Below are positions 36,310 to 43,380 of a DNA stretch of 64,000 nt, piece by piece. Location of the stretch: the NCBI GenBank assembly GCA_046346965.1, contig JAXMHB010000002.1, positions 248,001-312,000 of the forward strand. The letters run 5' to 3'. The notes below the pieces were generated by a model. The model was given only the letters and a program-made list of their open reading frames with translations. It did not search any database and was not told the DNA's origin. Each line of letters starts with the position of its first letter. The stretch's first letter is position 1. This stretch comes from JAXMHB01 sp046346965. Its GTDB lineage: Bacteria; Pseudomonadota; Gammaproteobacteria; Xanthomonadales; SZUA-5. The translations under genes were made by a program, and so were the position numbers.

Positions 36310-37639
36310 GTGGCGCACGCAGCAGGATGCGTGCGCGCAGCCCTGGTTCGGCGTTCTCGAAGTGCAGCGGCGTACCCAGGTGCTCGGCGATCGCCCGCAC
36401 CAGTGCCAGACCGATGCCGACGCCGGGCGTGCTGCGCGCTGCATCCACCCGGAAAAAGCGCTCGCCCAACCGATGCAATTGCTCCGCCGGAACGCCGCTG
36501 CCGTGGTCGCGGATGCAGAGCTGATCGGCGTCGAGCTCGATGTCGATCGCGCCGGCGCCGTGCTGGATCGCGTTGTCGATAAGGTTCTGGACCAGCTGAA
36601 ACCACAGATGGCGATCGCCGCTGGCCTGCACCGGCGCCAGCTGCGCCTGAATTGCACGACCCTGCGCCTCGGCCAGTGGCGCGAACAAGTCGACGGCGTC
36701 GCGCACCACGGTGTCCAGCGCGCAGCGCTCCTGACTGCGCTCGAAGCCGCCGGATTCGAGCCGTCCCAGCCGCAACAGCGCGGCGAAGGTGTGCAGCAAA
36801 CCGTCGATCTCCTGCAGGCTGCCCTCGATGGCGCAGCGCGCTTCGAGATCCAGCCCGGGCCGTGCCGCCAGCTGATCCAGGCGCTGCCGCGCCTGCTGAA
36901 GCGGCCGGCGCAGATCGTGCGCCAAGTGGTTGCTGACCTGCCGCACGCCATCCACCAGTCGTTCCAGATCGGCGAAGGTGCGGTTGAAGCCCTCGGCCAG
37001 TTCGTCCAACTCGTCATGGCGTTCGCTGACACTGAGCCGGCGCGTGAGTTCGCCGCCGCGGATGGCCTCGGCGCCGCGCGCCAGCCCGCGCAGTCGCCGT
37101 CGCTGGCGCCAGGTGAACCAGCCAGCGGCGATGGCCGAGGCCGCAAACACCGCCAGCGCCGCCCAGATCATCTGCGTGGCCAGGTGTTCGTCGAAGCGCG
37201 CCAGCGGTGAGCGCCGTCCCACCAGCAGCTTGCGGCCGCCAAACAAGGTATGCACCTGCGCGTGCACCAACTCGCCATCATCCAGGGCAAACTCGGACCA
37301 GCCCTCGGTGCTGGCCGGCAAGGCCTGCGGCCAGCGCTCCAGCGTGCCGCCGCGGACGACCTGATCGGAATCGAGCAACAGATAGACCGCGCGCGGATCG
37401 ACCTGCCGCTCGGTGCGTTCGGCGATCTCGGCGATCAGCCCGTCCAGGCCGTTCTCGTGGAACTCGACCTCCAGATCCCAACTCTCGCTCTCGATCGAGG
37501 CGCGCGTCTCGTCGCGGATGTGGCCTACGGCCTCGCGGTAGATCGGCACCAGCAGCGCGGCGGCGAGCGCACTGATCAGCAGCGGCAGCAGCACCGCGAA
37601 GCGGAAATAGGCGCTGCGACGCAGGCTACGGCGCGCCAT
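36299..37639 (-). CDS. Two-component sensor histidine kinase
   Basis: This 446-residue inner-membrane kinase has TM1 at about residues 14-32 (FAVLLPLLISALAAALLVPI), a periplasmic sensor of about 125 residues, TM2 at about 158-178 (MIWAALAVFAASAIAAGWF) and HAMP (RLRGLARGAEAIRGGEL). The H-box is VSNHLAHDLRRPLQQ, and the HATPase motifs are LVQNLIDNAIQHGAG, IRDHGSGVP and TPGVGIGLALVRAI. All catalytic motifs look intact. It is last in a leftward run, 4 bases after the response-regulator stop, and would phosphorylate that regulator. The signal is not known; the QseC/ColS-like layout is common. The 3' end overlaps the convergent dehydratase by 11 bases. Confidence 0.9.
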   Translation of the reverse strand: MARRSLRRSAYFRFAVLLPLLISALAAALLVPIYREAVGHIRDETRASIESESWDLEVEFHENGLDGLIAEIAERTERQVDPRAVYLLLDSDQVVRGGTLERWPQALPASTEGWSEFALDDGELVHAQVHTLFGGRKLLVGRRSPLARFDEHLATQMIWAALAVFAASAIAAGWFTWRQRRRLRGLARGAEAIRGGELTRRLSVSERHDELDELAEGFNRTFADLERLVDGVRQVSNHLAHDLRRPLQQARQRLDQLAARPGLDLEARCAIEGSLQEIDGLLHTFAALLRLGRLESGGFERSQERCALDTVVRDAVDLFAPLAEAQGRAIQAQLAPVQASGDRHLWFQLVQNLIDNAIQHGAGAIDIELDADQLCIRDHGSGVPAEQLHRLGERFFRVDAARSTPGVGIGLALVRAIAEHLGTPLHFENAEPGLRARILLRAPLKS

Positions 37640-37643
37640 GGCC

Positions 37644-38333
37644 TCAGTCGCGCGCCAAACCCAGGCGGTAGCCGACGCCGCGCACGGTGTGGATCAGGGC
37701 TTGCTCGGCGCCCTTGTCGATCTTGGCGCGCAGATTGGATACGTGCACGTCGATGACATTGGTCTTGGGGTCGAAGTGGTACTCCCACACGCCCTCCAGA
37801 AGCATCGTCCGGGTCACCACTTGATCGGCGTGGCGCATCAGATATTCGAGCAGCTGAAACTCCTTCGGCTGCAACTCGATGCGGCGCTCGCCGCGGCGTA
37901 CGCTGCGCTTCAGGCGATCGAGTTCCAGATCGGCCACCCGCAGCAGCGTGTCTTGCGTTTGCGCATTGGGCCCGCTGGGACGTCGCAGCAGGGCTTCGAC
38001 GCGCGCCAGCAGCTCCGCCAACGCGAAGGGTTTGACCAGGTAGTCGTCACTGCCGGCGCGCAGCCCTTCGACGCGTTCGTCCACCTCGCCCAGCGCGCTC
38101 AACACCAGCACTGGCGTACCGATGCGGCTGGCGCGCAGCGTGCGCACGATGGTCAGTCCGTCCACCTGCGGCAGCATGCGGTCCAGGATCAGCAGGCTGA
38201 AGGACTCGGTGGTCGCGAGAAACAGACCATCGCGCCCGTTGCCGACCGCATCGACCGCATAACCGGCCTCACGCAGGCCGCGCTCGATGAACTCGCGGGT
38301 GTGTCGATCGTCTTCCACCAGCAGTATGCGCAC
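37644..38333 (-). CDS. OmpR-family response regulator
   Basis: This 229-residue DNA-binding regulator has a receiver with Asp8-Asp9 (LLVEDDRHTREF), phosphoacceptor Asp51 (LLILDRMLPQVDG) and the Lys in DDYLVKPFA, then a winged-helix domain (LQPKEFQLLEYLMRHADQVV, VIDVHVSNLRAKIDKG, IHTVRGVGYRLG). The length and motifs are typical of the family (PhoB/CopR-like). It is paired with the sensor kinase 4 bases downstream. Upstream by 9 bases is a DUF6491-like/TonB-C-like protein gene, probably in the same operon. The target genes are unknown. Confidence 0.95.
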   Translation of the reverse strand: MRILLVEDDRHTREFIERGLREAGYAVDAVGNGRDGLFLATTESFSLLILDRMLPQVDGLTIVRTLRASRIGTPVLVLSALGEVDERVEGLRAGSDDYLVKPFALAELLARVEALLRRPSGPNAQTQDTLLRVADLELDRLKRSVRRGERRIELQPKEFQLLEYLMRHADQVVTRTMLLEGVWEYHFDPKTNVIDVHVSNLRAKIDKGAEQALIHTVRGVGYRLGLARD

Positions 38334-38342
38334 GATGAGCTC

Positions 38343-39071
38343 CTACAGGTTGACGCGGACCGATACCCACACCGGTCGCGGCGGGTGTCCGGGGCGGTGT
38401 GGCTCGAAACGCCAGCGGCGCACGTGCGCGACCGCCAGATCGTCGAGGTCGTTGTAGCCGCTGCTGGCCTCGACCCGGACGCGGCGCACGCGACCGTTCT
38501 GGTCGACTTCCGCAGCGATGCCGACGCTGGTGGGCGGGCGCAGATCGTTGCCGATGCGTGTCGGGCGCGCCGGGCGTTCCAGCGGTTCCAGCGATTCCCA
38601 GCGGCGACCATCAGCGGTGCTGCGCACGCCGGCGTTGCTGGCCTCCGGCGAGTAGCGGCTGCCGAGCGCCTCCAGAGGCTCCAGTTGCAGTGCTCGGATG
38701 CTGCCAATGCGGCAGGTGATGCCGTCCTCGGTGACGATCTCGCTCCAGCGCGTGCGCAGCATGTTGCGGCCGGGCCGTTTGTAGTCCGCGAGGCGCAGCA
38801 CGCTCTCGTCGAGCAGGCCGTTGCAGCGCTCGCGCAGCGTCACCAGATACGGTTCTTCGCGGCCCAGCCAAACGACCAGACTGCTCTCGTCCAATGGCTG
38901 CCAGAAATAGACTTTGAAGAAGCGCACGGCATCGACCGGCGCCCCGGCCAGTGCCTCGATGCGTTCGCGATCCGGACTGGCGCGCAGCGGCGCGTCGGCG
39001 CCAGCAAGCCGGACCGCCAGGGTCAGCAGCAGGGCAACGCAAAGGCGGGCGAGGCAGGAGGTCAGGCTCAT
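38343..39071 (-). CDS. Exported DUF6491-like protein with TonB C-terminal-like domain
   Basis: This 242-residue protein has a signal peptide (MSLTSCLARLCVALLLTLAV). Residues about 25-130 resemble DUF6491, with LAGAPVDAVRFFKVYFWQPL, YLVTLRERCNGLL and ITCRIGSIRAL. The last 60 residues (GIAAEVDQNGRVRRVRVEAS, SGYNDLDDLAVAHVRRWRFE) match the energy-transducing TonB C-terminal fold by pattern. It lacks an N-terminal membrane anchor and proline-rich spacer, so it is not a true TonB. It is the first gene of a leftward operon with the response regulator and kinase, so it may be a periplasmic sensor or auxiliary of that system. Confidence 0.7.
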   Translation of the reverse strand: MSLTSCLARLCVALLLTLAVRLAGADAPLRASPDRERIEALAGAPVDAVRFFKVYFWQPLDESSLVVWLGREEPYLVTLRERCNGLLDESVLRLADYKRPGRNMLRTRWSEIVTEDGITCRIGSIRALQLEPLEALGSRYSPEASNAGVRSTADGRRWESLEPLERPARPTRIGNDLRPPTSVGIAAEVDQNGRVRRVRVEASSGYNDLDDLAVAHVRRWRFEPHRPGHPPRPVWVSVRVNL

Positions 39072-39141
39072 CGGCGCACGATAGCAAGTGACGCCTGATC
39101 GGCGACTGGCGCGGCGTTAACAGCGATTTAGATCGGCAGGC

Positions 39142-39669
39142 TCAACCCTGGCCGGTCAGCCATCCCAGCCCGGCCATCGCCAGCGCCGCGTACACGCCGG
39201 CGACGCCGTCGTCCGCCATCGCGCCCAAGCCGCCGCCGAGGTCGCGGTCGATGCGCGAGGCTGGCCAGGGCTTGCTGATGTCGGCGAGTCGGAACAGCGC
39301 GAATCCGCAGCCCAGGTACCACAGCCAGGCCTCGGTGGTGTGCGGCCGCCAGGACCACAGCCCCGCCGCCAGCGTCATCCATTGGCCCACCCATTCGTCG
39401 ATGACGATCGGCGCGGCATCGTCAGTGGCGAGCGCACGGCAGGCCCAGGCACTGGCCCACACGCCGAGGCCAAAGCCGACCAGCAGCAGACCCAGATGAG
39501 CGTACCAGGGCCACTCGCTGGCGCCGGTCGCCCAATACAGCAGCACCGCCGCCAGACTGCCGGTAGTGCCCGACGCCAGCGGCGACAGGCCGCTGCCGAG
39601 CCCGCAGGCGATCCAGCCCAGCGGATGACGCAGCAGCACGCGCGCCTCGTGGCGGATGGATCGGCTCAT
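39142..39669 (-). CDS. pgpA: Phosphatidylglycerophosphatase A
   Basis: This 175-residue inner-membrane phosphatase dephosphorylates phosphatidylglycerophosphate to phosphatidylglycerol. It has the family sequence SGLSPLASGTTGSLAAVLLY, the acidic active-site motif IVIDEWVGQW, and DDGVAGVYAA near the end. It is within the usual size range, with three or four hydrophobic helices. It overlaps thiL by 4 bases and is last in the leftward ribH-nusB-thiL-pgpA operon, a standard order in gammaproteobacteria. Confidence 0.95.
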   Translation of the reverse strand: MSRSIRHEARVLLRHPLGWIACGLGSGLSPLASGTTGSLAAVLLYWATGASEWPWYAHLGLLLVGFGLGVWASAWACRALATDDAAPIVIDEWVGQWMTLAAGLWSWRPHTTEAWLWYLGCGFALFRLADISKPWPASRIDRDLGGGLGAMADDGVAGVYAALAMAGLGWLTGQG

Positions 39670-40640
39670 AGGAAGTGCTCGTAAGCGGCGCCGGGCGGCG
39701 CGTGCAGGCGACCGTCGTCGTCCAGCAGGTGCACGCCTTCGCCGGGACCCAGGGTGCCGATGCGCGTCAACGGGACATGGATGCGCGCTGCCAACGCCGC
39801 GAGGTCGGGCTCGCGTTCCGGGGCGACGCTGAAGCAGAGCTCATAGTCGTCGCCGGCCATCTGCAAGCGGCGCAGCTCGGCCGGATCCTCGACCAGCGTC
39901 AGCAGCGCCCGCGAACACGGCAGCAGCGCGGGATCGATCACCGCCGCCAGGCCGCTCTCGCGACACAGATGCCCGAGATCCGCGCACAGTCCATCGGAAA
40001 CATCGATGCAGGCCGACGCCAAGCCGCGCAGCTCGCGTCCCAGCTCGGTCCGCGGCGTCGGTCGCGCCAGCCGCTGCTCCAGGCGATTGCGCGCCAGCCG
40101 GCGCTCGCCGCTGCTGGTGTCGCGCCAGCGTCCGCGCGCATGCAGCGCGGCGGCGGCGTCGCCCAGCGTGCCGCTGACGTAGACGGCGTCGCCGGCCTGG
40201 GCGCGGTCGCGCCGCAGCGCGCCATCTTGCGGCACGCTGCCGACGACGGTGAGCGTCAGTACCAGCGGACCGCGCGTGGTGTCGCCGCCGATCAGGCAGG
40301 CGCCGTGGGCTTTCAGTGCGCCGAGCAGGGCCGTCATCAGCGGATCGACGTAGCCCGGATCGAGGCTGGGAATCGACAAGGCCAGCGTGGCGTACAGCGG
40401 ATCGGCGCCCATCGCGGCGAGATCGCTCAGATTGACGGCAGCGGTCTTGTAGCCGACGTCCGCCGGCGCGGTGTCGAGCGGGAAGTGCACGCCGGCGACC
40501 AGCGTGTCGGTGCTGATGACCAGATCGCAATCTGGCGCCGGCCGTACGATGGCGGCATCGTCGCCGATGCCACGAATCACGCTGGACGACAGCGCCGCTC
40601 GCTCGCGCACGCGCGCGATCCAGTCAAACTCGCCGGCCAT
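39666..40640 (-). CDS. thiL: Thiamine-monophosphate kinase
   Basis: This 324-residue cytosolic kinase makes thiamine pyrophosphate from thiamine phosphate and ATP. The N-terminal Mg-binding Asp motif is IRGIGDDAAIV. Further motifs are ISTDTLVAGVHF, TAAVNLSDLAAMGADP, ACLIGGDTTRGP, AVYVSGTLGDAAA and ASACIDVSDGL. It matches the family throughout. It starts 5 bases after the nusB stop and overlaps pgpA by 4 bases at the other end, so it is translationally coupled in the operon. Confidence 0.96.
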   Translation of the reverse strand: MAGEFDWIARVRERAALSSSVIRGIGDDAAIVRPAPDCDLVISTDTLVAGVHFPLDTAPADVGYKTAAVNLSDLAAMGADPLYATLALSIPSLDPGYVDPLMTALLGALKAHGACLIGGDTTRGPLVLTLTVVGSVPQDGALRRDRAQAGDAVYVSGTLGDAAAALHARGRWRDTSSGERRLARNRLEQRLARPTPRTELGRELRGLASACIDVSDGLCADLGHLCRESGLAAVIDPALLPCSRALLTLVEDPAELRRLQMAGDDYELCFSVAPEREPDLAALAARIHVPLTRIGTLGPGEGVHLLDDDGRLHAPPGAAYEHFL

Positions 40641-40645
40641 CAGGG

Positions 40646-41086
40646 TCAGTGGCTGCGCACTTCGGCGCTGCGCGTGTTGCGCGCCAGGCGGTCGAGCACG
40701 CCGTTGACGTAGCTGTGGCCGCCTTCGGCGCCGAAGTCCTTGGCCAGTTCGACCGCCTCGTTGATGACCACGCGATACGGAATGTCCAGTCTATGCAGCA
40801 ATTCAAACGCCGCCAGCCGCAGCGTGGCGCGCTCGATCACGTCCACCTCGTCCAGGCGTCGATCCAGGCACGGCGCCAGCGCGGCGTCGAGCGCCTCCAG
40901 GTGGGTTTCCACCCCGTTCAGCAGGTCGACGAAGTAACCACCATCGACGATGGCCATGTCCTGCTCTTCATTGAACTGTTCAATGATCCGGCGCATCGGA
41001 CCACCGCCGATCTGCCACTGGTACAGCGCCTGCAACGCACGACGACGCGCGCGGGCGCGCTCGGGGAAAGGGCGGGTCGGCTTCAT
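40646..41086 (-). CDS. nusB: Transcription antitermination factor NusB
   Basis: This 146-residue RNA-binding protein acts with NusE (S10) at boxA sites in rRNA operons. The N-terminal segment ERARARRRALQALYQWQIGG, the central DEVDVIERATLRLAAFELLH and the closing RVVINEAVELAKDFGAEGGH, SYVNGVLDRLAR are hallmark regions. ATG 41086 overlaps the ribH stop by 4 bases (ATGA), which fixes the start. Longer upstream readings in this frame only shadow ribH. Confidence 0.96.
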   Translation of the reverse strand: MKPTRPFPERARARRRALQALYQWQIGGGPMRRIIEQFNEEQDMAIVDGGYFVDLLNGVETHLEALDAALAPCLDRRLDEVDVIERATLRLAAFELLHRLDIPYRVVINEAVELAKDFGAEGGHSYVNGVLDRLARNTRSAEVRSH

Positions 41087-41556
41087 GCGCGGGTCTCCCA
41101 ATGCTGCAGCAGATTCAGTTGTTCGATGACCGCCAGCGCCGCGTCGGCGCCCTTGTTGCCGGCCTTGCCGCCGGCGCGATCCAGCGCCTGCTCCAGCGTG
41201 TCGACCGTCAGTACCCCGAAGCCGACCGGCAGCCGATGCGTCAGCGAGACCTGCATCAGACCATTGGAGGCGCCACCGGCGACGTAATCGAAGTGCGCGG
41301 TGTCGCCGCGGATCACGCAGCCCAGCGCAATGATCGCCACATAGCGTCCGCTGGCAGCGAGCCGATCGGCGGTCAGCGGCAGTTCGAAGGCGCCCGGCAC
41401 GCGCACCAAGGTCAGATCGTGATCCTCGACGCCATGGCGGAGCAGCGCGTCGCGCGCGCCGGCGATCAGGCGCGACACCACCAGTTCGTTGAAGCGCGAG
41501 GCCAGCAGGGCAATGCGCCCGCTCGGCGTGCTGAAATCGCCTTCCATGCATTCCAT
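41083..41556 (-). CDS. ribH: 6,7-dimethyl-8-ribityllumazine synthase
   Basis: This 157-residue enzyme makes lumazine from 5-amino-6-ribitylaminouracil and dihydroxybutanone phosphate, the penultimate step of riboflavin synthesis, in an icosahedral or pentameric assembly. Motifs: IALLASRFNELVVSRLIAGA, RVPGAFELPLTA, IALGCVIRGDTAHFDYVAGG and GVLTVDTLEQALDRAG. The start could be ATG 41556 or ATG 41547 (MEGDFSTP), and neither has a clear ribosome-binding site. It is the first gene of the leftward operon. The 158 bases upstream hold no riboswitch I can recognise. Confidence 0.96.
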   Translation of the reverse strand: MECMEGDFSTPSGRIALLASRFNELVVSRLIAGARDALLRHGVEDHDLTLVRVPGAFELPLTADRLAASGRYVAIIALGCVIRGDTAHFDYVAGGASNGLMQVSLTHRLPVGFGVLTVDTLEQALDRAGGKAGNKGADAALAVIEQLNLLQHWETRA

Positions 41557-41714
41557 GCCAGAGTCACCAGAGATCCATCAGGGCGCCGAAGTCTAACAGG
41601 CTGCCAGCTGAGCCCTGGCTGATGCATGGCGAGATCCAGACACGCCCGCCGCTGCATTGACCACTCAGCCCGGCCGGCGCAGGCTTATCCGGTGTTTTTC
41701 CTCGGAATCCGGAC

Positions 41715-42389
41715 GTGAACGCCTCCGCTGACATCGGTTCCCACCGTCACCAGCACCTGGAAGAGTGGCTGAACGCGCTGACCCACGGCGTCGGTGCGGT
41801 GGTCGCGCTGGGCGCCGGCGCCGTGCTGATCACGCTGGCCTCGGTGTACGGCGATGTCTGGGCGGTGGTGGGCGCCTCGGTGTATGGCGCCTCGTTGCTG
41901 CTGCTGTACGTGGCGTCGACGCTGTACCACGCCATCAGCCATGTGCCGACCAAGGCGCGCCTGAAAGTCTTCGATCACTGCATGATCTACGTGCTGATCG
42001 CCGGCACCTACACGCCGTTCACGCTGACCGGTCTGCGCGGGCCGTGGGGGTGGACCTTGTTCGGGGTGATCTGGTCGCTGGCGCTGGCGGGCATCGTCTT
42101 CAAGCTGTATTTCACCGGGCGTTTCCAGTGGCTGTCCACCGGCATCTACATCGGCATGGGCTGGCTGGTGGTGGTGGCGGCGGAGCCCTTGATGCGTTCG
42201 GTGCCGGCAACCGCGTTGGCCTGGCTGCTGGCGGGAGGCATTGCCTACACCGTGGGCACCGTGTTCTACATGAGCCGGCGCCTGCCCTATGCCCATGCCA
42301 TCTGGCACGCCTTCGTGTTGGCGGGCAGTGTCTGCCATTTTGCCGCCGTGCTGATCCAGGTGCTGGCAACCGCCACGCCGGCGGCCTGA
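41715..42389 (+). CDS. TrhA / hemolysin III family membrane protein
   Basis: This 224-residue inner-membrane protein has seven hydrophobic helices and PAQR-like motifs: EEWLNALTHGVGAVVALGAG, SLLLLYVASTLYHAIS, DHCMIYVLIAGTYTPFTL and YAHAIWHAFVLAGSVCHF. The conserved His of SxLYH, the Asp-His of FDH and the His of HxxWH are all present and likely bind a metal, as in the zinc site of the superfamily. The bacterial homologue in E. coli (TrhA/YqfA) is tied to membrane energy homeostasis; older names call the family hemolysin III. The start is GTG 41715, with only a weak GGA upstream. Confidence 0.9.
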   Translation: MNASADIGSHRHQHLEEWLNALTHGVGAVVALGAGAVLITLASVYGDVWAVVGASVYGASLLLLYVASTLYHAISHVPTKARLKVFDHCMIYVLIAGTYTPFTLTGLRGPWGWTLFGVIWSLALAGIVFKLYFTGRFQWLSTGIYIGMGWLVVVAAEPLMRSVPATALAWLLAGGIAYTVGTVFYMSRRLPYAHAIWHAFVLAGSVCHFAAVLIQVLATATPAA

Positions 42390-42481
42390 GCGCCCTTCGG
42401 GCATTCGACGGAATCGACGTTTCGCAACATTCCGGGCGGAACTTTTGGGCGCGGGGCTGGTCCAGTGTCCGATGATCCGGG

Positions 42482-42487
42482 TATGGT
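42482..42487 (+). promoter_or_regulatory. Candidate -10 element of dsbC
   Basis: TATGGT is followed by CGCCCG, 28 bases before the dsbC ATG. It is one of a series of similarly placed hexamers. No convincing -35 is seen. Confidence 0.35.
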
Positions 42488-42514
42488 CGCCCGAACTTTG
42501 ACGAGGAAGCTCCG

Positions 42515-43270
42515 ATGCACAAATGGCTGTGGGTGGCCGCCCTGAGTGTGGCTGGTACGAATCTGGCGCTGGCGCAGGACAAGGCGGACGACAAGGTGCT
42601 GGCTGCGCTGAAGACGCTGCAGCCGGACATCAAGGTGGATGCCTCGCGCCCGGCGCCGATCTCGGGCTTTACCGAGGTCACGCTGCAGGGGCAGGTGGTG
42701 TATGTCAGCAATGACGGCACCCATCTGATCCAGGGCATGATCTTCGACATCCCGAACAAGGTCGATTTGACCGAGCAGCGCCGCTCCGAGCTGCGTCGCG
42801 GCCTGATCGGCAAGGCGCCGACCAATCAGCGCATCGTGTTCGCGCCCAAGGGCGAGGTGAAGCACAAGATCGCCGTGTTCACCGACATCGATTGCGGCTT
42901 CTGCCGTGAGCTGCACAAGCACATGGCGGAGTACAACGAGCGCGGTATCCAGATCGAATACCTGCTGTTCCCGCGCGCTGGCGTTGGTTCCGACTCCTAC
43001 CGCAAGGCAGTGGCGGCCTGGTGCGCCAAGGATCAGCAGGATGCGCTGACCAAGGCCAAGGCGGGCGAGGATCCGGGCAACGGCACCTGCGTCAATCCGG
43101 TCGCCGATCAGTATCAGCTCGGTCAGCAGATGGGCGTGACCGGTACGCCGACGCTGGTGTTCCCGGATGGCTCGGTGCAGCCCGGTTATGTCACGCCCGA
43201 CCAGCTGGATCAGCGCCTGACGCTGGTTGAGGCTGAACTCGCGTCCAAGGGCGAAAAGCCCGCCAACTGA
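42515..43270 (+). CDS. dsbC: Thiol:disulfide interchange protein DsbC
   Basis: This 251-residue periplasmic disulfide isomerase has a signal peptide (MHKWLWVAALSVAGTNLALA), an N-terminal dimerisation domain (residues 26-90) and a thioredoxin-fold domain with the redox pair Cys127 and Cys130 in DIDCGFCREL. The second, structural pair (AWCAKDQQDA, GNGTCVNP) and the cis-Pro loop VTGTPTLVF are present. It repairs wrong disulfides with electrons from DsbD, which is relevant to the many Cys-rich exported proteins in this window. It is monocistronic by position, with an inverted repeat after it. Confidence 0.92.
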   Translation: MHKWLWVAALSVAGTNLALAQDKADDKVLAALKTLQPDIKVDASRPAPISGFTEVTLQGQVVYVSNDGTHLIQGMIFDIPNKVDLTEQRRSELRRGLIGKAPTNQRIVFAPKGEVKHKIAVFTDIDCGFCRELHKHMAEYNERGIQIEYLLFPRAGVGSDSYRKAVAAWCAKDQQDALTKAKAGEDPGNGTCVNPVADQYQLGQQMGVTGTPTLVFPDGSVQPGYVTPDQLDQRLTLVEAELASKGEKPAN

Positions 43271-43301
43271 GCCTCATCGGCAGCCGTCTGGCTGCCAGCT
43301 G

Positions 43302-43344
43302 ACGGCGTGGCGACCTCGGGCTTACGCTCGCGGCGCCACGCCGT
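43302..43344 (+). terminator. Perfect 11-bp inverted repeat after dsbC
   Basis: ACGGCGTGGCG (43302-43312) is matched by CGCCACGCCGT (43334-43344) across a 21-base loop. No T-run follows. It overlaps the candidate -10 of purL (43344-43349), so it may serve as the dsbC transcript end or act on purL expression. Confidence 0.5.
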
Positions 43345-43349
43345 ATCAT
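43344..43349 (+). promoter_or_regulatory. Candidate -10 element of purL
   Basis: TATCAT is followed by TCGCGCCC, 32 bases before the purL ATG. It abuts the right arm of the inverted repeat. Confidence 0.4.
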
Positions 43350-43380
43350 TCGCGCCCTCGCTTTCGTCGACTCGCCGCCC

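Noticed and set aside
41557..41714. FMN riboswitch before ribH
   Set aside because: None of the conserved RFN elements is visible and the gap is only 158 bases shared with a divergent gene.
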